From Protea cynaroides (Eukaryota > Streptophyta > Magnoliopsida > Proteales > Proteaceae), in contig CM053270.1 of NCBI GenBank assembly GCA_028583415.1, positions 3,250,501 through 3,314,500 on the forward strand: a stretch of 64,000 bases of DNA, written 5' to 3'. The notes under the pieces were generated by a model. The model saw nothing but the letters and a program-made list of their open reading frames with translations, did not search any database and was not told where the DNA came from. Below, in pieces: positions 55,932 to 64,000 of the stretch (its first letter is position 1; each line of letters opens with the position of its first letter). The translations under genes were made by a program, and so were the position numbers.

Positions 55932-56852
55932 TTTTTTCTCTGGTGGTGACACAAGTGATGACTCATCTTCTTCGGCCATGGATGGGGTTAGTAGAATAGG
56001 AACCAGAGGGTGGTTCTAGGGATGGCCCACAGGCCAAGGAGGTACTTGAAACTATCTCAATCCAAACCCTAAGTAAGGAATTTCCTAAGGTGGGGGCGTC
56101 CATTCCAATGCCGAGCAAGGAGGTGCCTGAGGGGATATCCGAGGTAGGGACCTCCACACAAAAGTTAGGGGCAAAAGTCATTCGAAAAGCAATAGAGGAT
56201 GTTGACCCGTGCCCTGAGTACGATGCTATAGAACAAGTTTGTTTGTTGACCAAGTCTGAATTCTCTAAAGTTCATGATAGTAATCAAATTCCCTCCGATA
56301 TTGAAATCCGTATGCCTATGCCGACTGAGAGGGCTTGTTGGAATAGGGAGGACAAGCTGTGTGTTACTTTGGAAATGTTCAAAGCAGGGTTTTGAATACC
56401 TGTGCCTCGGCTGATTTGTGAAATCATTGATTACTATAAAGTCGTTTCAGTCTAGATCATGCGAATCTCCTGGAAGAATATTACAGGGTTCATCACTTTC
56501 TTTCATCGAATGGGGAAGAAGCCTACTTTGAACATGTTCTGGGCTATGTTCACCTTTAATGACTACCAGCAGTTTGGATGGTACTATTTCGCCAAACGCT
56601 CAGAATATGATGAGATCCTAGCCAATAAACCAACTTCTATCAAATTTTGGAAGAACAAATTTTTCTATGTCTGATGTGGTAGGGTGGCCTTGGTGAACGT
56701 TTGGGTGAAGTTGGATACCGATTCCCTCAATACCAATGTGTCATTGACACTTCGAGAATCTGAACTATTGAAGCATGCCTAGTCACCTTAGGGTTTTACG
56801 ATCTGTGTGGCTGATCTCTTGAACCAATTCTTTTTATATGAAAATAAACTTT

Positions 56853-56925
56853 GTGAGTGTCTTTTCTCTGTATCCCTGAGGTCCGATCATTAACAAATGG
56901 TAGATTGTCTCTTGTCTTGTTGCAG
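56853..56925 (+). other. Predicted intron 1 of E6 antisense gene
   Basis: CTTT|GTGAGTGTC ... CTTGTCTTGTTGCAG|TAATG, 73 bp. Equivalent in position to E2's 20050-20130. Confidence 0.6.
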
Positions 56926-57556
56926 TAATGTTAACCAAAGAGTATCTGGAGGAGCTACGGAGGAAAGAAGCAGCCAAGGAACGTGAGGCCGATGAGAAGA
57001 GAGCCAAGCATGAATAGGTGAAGCTGAGGTGGCAAGAGAAGAGCAAACAGGCTGCCCAAGGGGGCGGGGACGATGGTGGTCCATCAAAAAGTCGAAGAAG
57101 AGACCACGTAAGGCTTCTCTCGATACTGCTCTTCCCGATGCTGCTCGAATATATGCTAAGGCTTTGATTCCCGTACATCGTGTTCTTATTTTTTAGGCAA
57201 GGGGGCATTGAGCGCCACCCCCAAACTTGTCTTGGCCCTCCCAGAGATAGTGGGCAATGCTTCCATTCGTCGATCTCCCCCATGAACAGGGGAGTATTCA
57301 TTCATGGGTGGCAACCTAAGCCACATAAGGTGTATTCCTCTGATGGGTCCCCTTCCGAGGGCGAAGACAGGGAAGGAGGTGCATTTTCCTCCTAATTAGG
57401 TGATAAACGAAGATGACACCGCTATGGGGGATATTCATGTAGCACGTGAACTAATGAAGGGATGCGTGCTTCCACATGCTTCCACGAGATCAAGAGCTGG
57501 TATAGGAGCTTCCCACTCCATTCGTGATCTCGGGCGCGAACACTCTGATGTCTGGG

Positions 57557-57628
57557 GTAAGTTGTATTTCCTTACTTTTAAAAAGCTTGACTGTGTGCCA
57601 TGCTTACCCTTTTTTTTCTTTTTTGCAG
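57557..57628 (+). other. Predicted intron 2 of E6 antisense gene
   Basis: TCTGGG|GTAAGTTG ... TTCTTTTTTGCAG|CTTCTC, 72 bp, T-rich. Equivalent to E2's 19319-19399, just before the second coiled coil. Confidence 0.68.
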
Positions 57629-57959
57629 CTTCTCGCTTATATAGAGGTGCTCAAGATGTATGCAAACCAAACCGTAAAGGACCTGGGCGAGACCGATTGA
57701 GGGCTTCACAAGGTTAAGCAGGAGAGGGACGAGGTGTGGTCTCAGCTCAATGCTAAGGATAAGGAAGTTGATTCGGTGACCGTGGAGAACGCCAATCTTA
57801 AAGCTGAGATTGAGCACTTGAAGAAATCTGTAAACGAGGAGAAGGCTGTCCGAGTTCAAATAGAGAAAGCTTCCAAGGGATGAATTGAAAAGTTCAAGGC
57901 CAACATCACTGCTGCCAGGAATCGCGCCATGAGATACAAAGATGGTTTTCTGAGGGCCC

Positions 57960-58800
57960 GAGCTCCATGCATGAGGTAGTGGTTTGCCTTCCATGTCTTC
58001 AAGGTGATAAGCTCCATTCTGCAATGCCTGAGTGACTCTATATGGTCCTTCCCAATTAGGGGCCAACTTCCCCTGGTTGGTCGGGTCCGATGCGATTGTA
58101 CTTCTGAGGACGAGATCACTGACCCTAAATGACCACTCGCGAACTCTCTTTTTGTAATGCCTTGCTATTTACTGCTAGTGAGCTACCATCCTGGTCTGAG
58201 CTAGGTCTCTGCTCTCCTCCAATAGGTCCAAGTTCGCCCTCAATCCATCTTCATTAGCCACTGGGTCATAGTGGGTGACCCGATGAGAGGGGACTCGAAC
58301 CTCCAGAGGGATTACAGCCTCAATGCCAAATGCTAACATGAATGGTGACTCTCTCGTGGCAATCTTGGGAGTGGTTCGATCTACCCATAATATATGGGGG
58401 AGTTCATCCAGCCATCGTCCTTTTGTGCTCTCAAGTCGTGTCTTGATCCCTCTAAGGAGAATCCTGTTGGTCGATTCAGTTTGGCCCTAGTCTAGGGATG
58501 TTTCACTGCACCATGCTTATGGTCGATGTGATTTTCATCACAAAACACAACAAAGGCCGTGTTATCAAACTGTTTTCCATTATCAGTGATCAATACACAG
58601 GGAATGCCATATCGGTAAACGATCAATTTTTTGAAGAAATCCCAGATTGTACTCTCTAGAATGCTGGACACTGCCTCCTCCTTTGCCATTTGGTGAAGTA
58701 GTCCACTGCTACTATGATAAATTTTTGCCGATATCGTAGTTAAAGGAAAAGGTCCCATGATATCCATACCCCACGTAGCAAAAGGAATAGGGGTCGATAT
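57960..58800 (-). pseudogene. E6 Tat integrase fragment
   Basis: Minus strand: FATWGMDIMGPF with the first Asp (58770), VLITDNGKQF with the second (58590), then in other frames FMLAFGIEAVIPLE (58330) and NWEGPYRVTQAL (58040), ending PLPHAW. Frameshifts near 58700, 58490 and 58370. The left end joins the tail of the antisense gene without the usual spacer; the right end is cut at 58800 by L7. The remainder of pol should lie right of the window. Confidence 0.82.
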
Positions 58801-60280
58801 TGTCACACCCCAATTCTGGTCTAACCGGAATGGTGTGATGAACCGTCGATGAACCAATGGTTCAACCAGGATCTCTTATAGATCGTACCCACCATATCAA
58901 ACCACACACACATTCCACAGTAATAATCAAAGGTTATAAACAAATAAGCGAAAGTCCTACAGATAATGAATTGAGTGTCTAACAATGATAATAAATAATT
59001 AATCCGATTATCTGCAAAACTCGAGACATAAAAATAATTAATCTATTACATGTTCTAATAGTAAAACATTGCTAAACTATTCATAAACACAGTGGTTGCA
59101 CTCGCATGAAGAATCATGTGTCTCCTCCGTTAATTCCCCATTCATCGCCGCTACATGTCCATACATCGGTGCATTTATATAATCTTCAATAGTAGTTCCT
59201 GCATCATCAACTAAAAATATTCAACGTCGAAAGGGTGAGCACACATCACGGCTCAGTGAGCAAACAAAACAATGCAACAAACATGTGCATGCATTCAATT
59301 CATATCTTTGATCTGATTTTTAAGTTTGCAATGTGCTACAGAAAGGTTTGGTGGCCCCCGCACCTCTATACACGAGTGTGTGAATCCGCCCAATTGATCA
59401 AACACCATTGCCGTCCCACATGCACCCACCATGGAATAGAGATAGAGCTAAAGTATCCGGATTAAACACCGCCAACACTTCCACTGATGCCCTACCCATA
59501 CCAATACGTAAGCCCCTATTCACGAGGGCTTGCAAACTGGGCTCACAACTAACCAATCCTAATGCCATATAGTATATCCAAGGCCTCACCCCAGCATCCC
59601 TCAATACGTCCATAGAGATAGAGCTAAGGCCCCCCGGTAGAGTCAGAGACTACACGATCCGAGACCACCTCCCCTGATGCCCTACGATGTAATAGTTCTG
59701 CTAAGGTAATGGCGGTAGGACGATGTTAGTGGGCAAGACTTGAGTAGAGATAGAGATAGAGTTTGGTGACGAGGTCAAAGACCACCATGCCACGTCCTCC
59801 CCTTGATGCTCCACTTGCATCAAGTACACTAACCACACACATACATTCACATGCCTATTCCTAGCATCATCATCATCATCATCATGTTATAAATAAACAA
59901 AATTAAATATGCATGAACAGTAATAGCAGGAATATTGGATGACATGTGAGATGCACATTACAAGCATATAAGCAAAGAATCAATCATGACATTGGACTCA
60001 ATAAAAATAAACAGTTTGTTATTAACCAATTGGTTTACGTCTTGTTCCCACACCTGTTAGCAATACTCGATCTCCTTCCAAGTCTTGAAATTCCCTTTGA
60101 ATTGATTTAACAACCTAAAAGTTATATGAATTTAAGTTAGGGTTCATATGTAACATGTTACAGTAGTAGGAAATCGAAATAAAGCACTGATAGGTGTCTG
60201 ATTGGTCCTATGGTCTCATTCTGTATCGACCTTACTGCCTACGGTCGATACCCTACGGTCGCATATGGTGCGACCGTAGC
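58801..60280 (-). repeat. L7, Tekay-type LTR, first part
   Basis: Starts TGTCACACCCC inside E6 integrase; GATAT (58796-58800) is the candidate target duplication. Same layout as the E4 LTR through the motif cluster (60219-60278, word TACGGTCG), then cut by L8 at 60281. ATC microsatellite at 59863-59885. Confidence 0.85.
59077..59211 (-). CDS. Conserved LTR peptide block in L7 (45 codons)
   Basis: VDDAG, IEDYINAPMYGHVAAMNGE, THDSSCECNHCVYE, TAG at 59077-59079; exactly 135 nt and fully open. Confidence 0.5.
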   Translation of the reverse strand, partial: VDDAGTTIEDYINAPMYGHVAAMNGELTEETHDSSCECNHCVYE

Positions 60281-60815
60281 TGTCACACCCCAATTCCGTA
60301 CTATTCAGAATGGTGTGATGAACCGCTAATAAACCAATGGTTCAACCAGGATCTCGAATAGGTTGTGTCCGTTTGCTTAAACCATACACATCCTCAACCA
60401 AAAATCAGAATAAATACACGATAGCGGAAGTTTTTAATATTAAATGAACTGAGAGTCTAGCTGTGATAAAGTAAATAAATTATCCAATTATCTCCCAAAA
60501 GGACTAAGACATAAATTAAATAATTAAATCAATTACATTGTCTGTATAACTTAAACAAAATCTAATAAATAATACAGGAGTTGCACTAGCATGATGAATC
60601 ATGCGACTCCATCATCACTTCTGCCTCCATTGCCGCCGCATGCCCATATGTTGGAGCATTCATATAATCTTCCACTGTCATACTTGCATCATCAATTAAA
60701 AATATTTGAATTCGAAAAGGGTGAGCACACATCACGGCTCAGTGAGCAAACAAAACAATGCAACAAACATATGCATGCATTCAATTCATATCTTTGGTCT
60801 GGTTTATAAGTTTAC
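60281..60815 (-). repeat. L8, Tekay-type LTR, first part
   Basis: Starts TGTCACACCCC within L7's motif cluster and is cut at 60815 by L9. Contains the peptide block but not the promoter part, which should lie right of the window. Confidence 0.85.
60562..60696 (-). pseudogene. Conserved LTR peptide block in L8 (one internal stop)
   Basis: Same 135-nt length, VEDYMNAPTYGHAAAMEAE, then SHDSSC with TAG replacing the Glu codon of the CEC motif. Confidence 0.5.
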
Positions 60816-63044
60816 TGTCACACCCCAATTCTGCACTATTCAGAATGGTGGGATGAACCGTCAATAGACCAACGGTTCAACAGGATCTCGAGTAGGCTAT
60901 ATCCGTGTTATCTAAACCTCATACATCCATATTCATAATCAGAGTAAATACACAATAGCGGAAGTCTTATAGTAAATGAACTGAGAATCTAACTATGATA
61001 ACCATAAATAAATATCAAATTATTGTTAAACCAACTGAGACATAATTAAATAAATATCAATTACATGTCTTTAATAAAATTAAACAAAATCTAATCGAAT
61101 ATGCATGAGTTGCACTCGCATGAGGAGTCATGCATATCCACTGAGTCTTCAGCTTCCATTATCGCCACATGCCCGTACACAGGAGCGTTCATATAATTTC
61201 AACGATGGTACTTGCATCATTAACTAAAAGTATTTGAATTCAAAAGGGTGAGCACACATCACGGCTCAGTGAGCAAATAAAATAATGCAACAACCATATG
61301 CATGCATTCAATTCATATCTGTGGTCTGGTATGTAAGTTTGCAATGTGCTATAGAAAGGATAGGTGGCCGCCGCACCTCTATACACGAGTGTGTGGAAAC
61401 GCCCAATGAAAACGGTACTGTCGCCCCACATGCACCCACCATGGACAATATACACCCAATGAAAATGGCATTACTGTACCGATTGCCCATACCAACACGT
61501 AAGCCCCTGTTGGCGAGGGCTTACAAACTGGGCTCGCAACTAACCAACCCTATTGTCTAACAATGTATCCAAGGTCTCACCCCAGCATCCCTCAATACAT
61601 CCATAGAGATAGAGCTAGGGTCTGGTGACCAGACTGAACCACAATGCCACGTCCCCCCTGATGCCCTACGACATATTAGTTCCGCTAAGGTAATGGCGAT
61701 ACGACGATGTTAGTGGACAAGACTTGAGTAGAGATAGAGCTAGAGTCTGGTGACCAGGCTGAACTACAATGTCACGTCCTCCCCCTGATGCTCCACTCGC
61801 ATCAAGCACACTAACACTTGCTTAGTGGACATGACTTGAATAGACCATGGCACAATATACCCCGATAAGAACGGCATCGAAGTACCGATTGATACCATCC
61901 CTACCCGCACCATATACACCAGCCAAACACAAACATTCACATGCCTATTCCTACCATCATCAACATCATCATGTTATAATCAATAAATTTAAATATGCAT
62001 GAACAGTAATAATAGAAATATTTGATGACATGTTGAATGCACATTACAAGCATACACGCATATCACAATCATGGTATTGGACTCAAGAAATAAAAATAGT
62101 TTGTTATTAACCAATTAGTTTAGGTCTTATTCCCTCACCTTTGCTTGTTTGTAGATCCTCTTTCAAGCCTTAAGAATCACTTTTATATCAATATTATATT
62201 CCTAGAAGACCTAACAAAGTCGATATAATTTAATTAGAATTTATACTAATTTTTACAATTTACTGTTAACTGGGGGTAGCAGGACGGGTAGGAGTTTTCT
62301 GTGACCCCCAGGTAGGGTCGATGCCTAGGGTCGGAGGTTCCATCGACCCTAGGTGTGACCCCCCATGGTTTGAGTCGAAAATATGAAATTTCGTCCATTC
62401 ATTCATGTTTGGGGTCCTATGGCTTGCTTCTACAATCCATTCACACATGTTCTATGGTTTAGAACTATTCTTTATTCACCTACATGGTTTCAATGATCTC
62501 CTCTATGGTTTCCATTGAAACCTAACCATGGATGGATGGTATTAGGGTTTTCCCTAACCTAACTTTATCATAATCTATTCTAAGCTTTCAATTCAGATGG
62601 GGATTAAGGTTCATACCTTCTGTAGTCTGAGTTTCCAAGATATCTCTAAACTTTTTCTTCTTCCTTAGCCTTTTCTTTAAGTTTTCCTTCTCTTCTTCTC
62701 TTCCTTCTCTTCTCTTTTTCTCAATCCAATTAGGGTTGAAAAAGGAGTGAAAGAGGCTTAGGGACGTCCTATTTATAGAGAAAAACCTCCCAAAATAAGT
62801 CCCACTGAGTTTAGGAAAGTTTCCTAATTTTTGGTTCATGCTGTTTTTACCGATTACCAGGGGTCGATGGGGGGGTCGGACCTGCCTGTTTAGGCATGCG
62901 ACCCTACCCTCATTTTGATTGTTTTTGAGTAAAATTTCATATTGGGTTTTAGGTTTCTTCGCACACTTGGTCCACTTGGCTCGACCATGATATGTAGACG
63001 GGTCACGACACGAAATGTAAGGTTAGACCGGGTTCGTGGCTTAC
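60816..63044 (-). repeat. L9, Tekay-type LTR
   Basis: TGTCACACCCC at the left; right end reads GGTTCGTGGCTTAC, about nine bases shorter than the usual GGAGTGCGGGTCTTACA. TATA (minus) CTCTATAAATAGG at 62768-62780. AGGGTCG-type clusters at 62270-62362 and 62860-62910. Joined directly to tRNA-derived sequence. Confidence 0.85.
61091..61224 (-). pseudogene. Conserved LTR peptide block in L9 (one-base deletion)
   Basis: 134 nt: YMNAPVYGHVAIMEAE and MHDSSCECNSC are clear, but a base is missing in the VED(Y) part near 61198. Confidence 0.5.
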
Positions 63045-63103
63045 GGAAGCGTGGTGGGCCCATAACCCACAGGTCCTAGGATTGAAACCTGGCTATGATA
63101 CCA
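63045..63103. tRNA. Initiator tRNA-Met 3' fragment (59 nt with CCA) between two LTRs, not a functional gene
   Basis: Plus strand from GGAAGCGTGGTGGGCCCATA to CTATGATACCA. Compared with plant initiator tRNA-Met as I know it, it covers the D-arm 3' side, anticodon arm with CAT, TPsiC arm and acceptor 3' strand plus CCA, with three mismatches. The 5' acceptor strand and A box are absent. The CCA, not encoded in plant tRNA genes, shows origin from a mature tRNA primer. It replaces the primer site and the whole internal region between L9 and L10. Confidence 0.85.
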
Positions 63104-63106
63104 AGT

Positions 63107-64000
63107 TATCTCACCCTAATTTTGCACTATTCAGAATGGTGTGATGAACCATCAATAAACCAACGGTTCAACCAGGATCTCGAGTAGGCTATATCCGTGT
63201 TATCTAAACCTCATACATCCACATTCATAGTCAGAGTAAATACACAATAGCGAAAGTTTTATTGTAAATGAACTGAGAATCTAACTGTGATAACCATAAA
63301 TAAATATTAAATTATTATTTAATCAACTGAGACATAATTAAATAAATATCAATTACATGCCTTTAATAAAATTAAACAAAATCTAATCGAATACGCATGT
63401 GTTGCACTTGCATGAGGAGTCATGCATATCCACTAAGTCTTCAGCTTCCATTGTCGCCACATGCCCGTACACAGGAGCGTTCATATAATCTTCAACGGTG
63501 GTACCTGCATCATCAACTAAAAGTATGTGAATTCGAAAGGGTGAGCACACATCACGGCTCAGTGAGCAAACAAAACAATGCAACAACCATATGCATGCAT
63601 TCAATTCATATTTGTGGTCTGGTATGTAAGTTTGCAATGTGCTATAGAAATGATAGGTGGCCGTCGCACCTCTATACATGAGTGTGTGGAAACACCCAAT
63701 GAAAATGGCACTGTAGCCCCACACGCATCCACCATGGACAATATACACCCAATGAAAATGGCATTGCTGTACCGGTTGCCCATACCAACACGTAAGCCCC
63801 TGTTGGCGAGGGCTTACAAACTGGGCTCGTAATTAACCAACCCTAATGTCAAACAATGTATCCAAGGCCTTACCCCAGCATCCCTGAATACATCCATAGA
63901 GATAGAGCAAGGGTCTGGTGACTAGGCTGAACCACAATGCCACGTCCCCCCCTGATGCCCTACGACATATTAGTTTCGCTAAGGTAATGGCGATACGACG
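63107..64000 (-). repeat. L10, Tekay-type LTR, cut by window end
   Basis: Starts TATCTCACCC (variant of TGTCACACCC), three bases after the tRNA CCA, the normal primer-site spacing. Close in sequence to L9, so both probably belong to one element lacking its internal region. Confidence 0.85.
63383..63517 (-). CDS. Conserved LTR peptide block in L10 (45 codons)
   Basis: VDDAG, TVEDYMNAPVYGHVATMEAE, MHDSSCKCNTCVFD, TAG at 63383-63385. In this copy the frame is also open upstream to 63748, but that upstream part is not conserved in frame in the other LTRs. Confidence 0.5.
   Translation of the reverse strand, partial: VDDAGTTVEDYMNAPVYGHVATMEAEDLVDMHDSSCKCNTCVFD

Larger units (their letters stand above)
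55932..57977 (+). pseudogene. E6 antisense gene, PF04195-like domain and coiled coil
   Basis: Continuation of the gene begun at 42321. Acidic N-terminal part (56090-56330), then the PF04195-like domain: CVTLEMFKAGF, VPRLICEIIDYYKVV, WKNITGFITFFHRMGKKPTLNMF (split here for length, 56465-56535) and FWKNKFFYV (56645-56672). Stops at 56393-56395 and after SVSV break it, but the frame is kept. After several more stops an Arg/Glu-rich coil starts (TKEYLEELRRKEAAKE), then a second coil (DSVTVENANLKAEIEHLKKS, 57770-57830). Predicted introns 56853-56925 and 57557-57628 match the two of E2 in position. Its end collides with integrase sequence near 57960. Confidence 0.75.

Noticed and set aside
57180..57395. 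Independent small plus-strand gene
   Set aside because: It lies inside the decayed E6 antisense gene between its two introns and has no features of its own.
63045..63103. Functional tRNA-iMet gene
   Set aside because: It lacks the 5' acceptor strand and A box and carries a CCA end, so it derives from a primer, not a gene.
63518..63748. N-terminal extension of the L10 peptide block (open to 63748)
   Set aside because: In E3, E4, L7 and L9 the same stretch has stops or is in another frame; only the 45-codon block is kept.
1..64000. CRISPR array, bacterial operons or phage genes
   Set aside because: Repeats are LTRs and satellites without spacers; all coding matches plant gypsy retrotransposons.

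Overview
The window is plant nuclear heterochromatin. I see no host gene. Essentially every base belongs to nested Ty3/gypsy LTR retrotransposons of three flowering-plant lineages: Athila, Tat/Retand, and Tekay/Del-like chromoviruses with tRNA-iMet primer sites. The species cannot be named from this sequence.

Layout, using names E1-E6, S and L7-L10. E1 (1-12087, minus) is an Athila tandem LTR-internal-LTR-deleted internal-LTR sitting in the gag of E2. E2 (12088-22627, plus) is a Tat element: gag, protease, RT, RNase H, second RNase H, integrase, a 54-bp tandem array, an antisense two-intron gene, then the 3' LTR. E2 sits in the RNase H of E3 (22628-28051, minus, Tekay). E3 sits in an LTR of E6 (28052-28619), a minus-strand Tat element whose pieces reappear at 40608-42425 and 55932-58800. 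E6 also holds E4 (28625-40602, minus), a complete Tekay element with a perfect GATAG target duplication. E6 further holds a plus-strand solo LTR S (42426-43440 and 55502-55931), itself split by E5 (43854-55501, minus, Tekay). E6 integrase is cut at 58801 by LTRs L7, L8, L9 and L10, each inserted in or joined to the previous one. The whole 64 kb may therefore lie inside one ancestral Tat element.

Three things stand out as possibly undescribed. (1) E4 and E5 carry, between primer site and gag, a gene on the opposite strand. It resembles the plant transposon protein family PF20167 and has its own promoter and leader intron. (2) The LTR promoters and the antisense-gene promoter of each Tekay subfamily carry dense palindromic arrays. 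These share a GGTCG core but use a different flanking word per subfamily: AGGGTCGA in E4, ACCGGTCG in E3/E5, TGTGGTCG in S, TACGGTCG in L7. This resembles the motif-plus-protein design of sequence-specific anti-silencing factors such as VANC of VANDAL elements. (3) Every Tekay-type LTR carries a 44-45 codon block ending in a CECxxC motif and a stop, varying mainly at third positions. In addition, a short intron appears to join gag to protease in E3 and E4, and 59 nt of initiator tRNA-Met lie between L9 and L10.

All pol genes seen are broken by stops, frameshifts or insertions. E4 is the best preserved: its pol keeps one frame, and four of its five stops look like cytosine deamination. The stretch 43.45-55.5 kb looks unreliable: it has 400 bp of homopolymer filler and a marked CTG/CAG shortage with broken splice sites and primer site, so part of E5's decay may be sequencing error.
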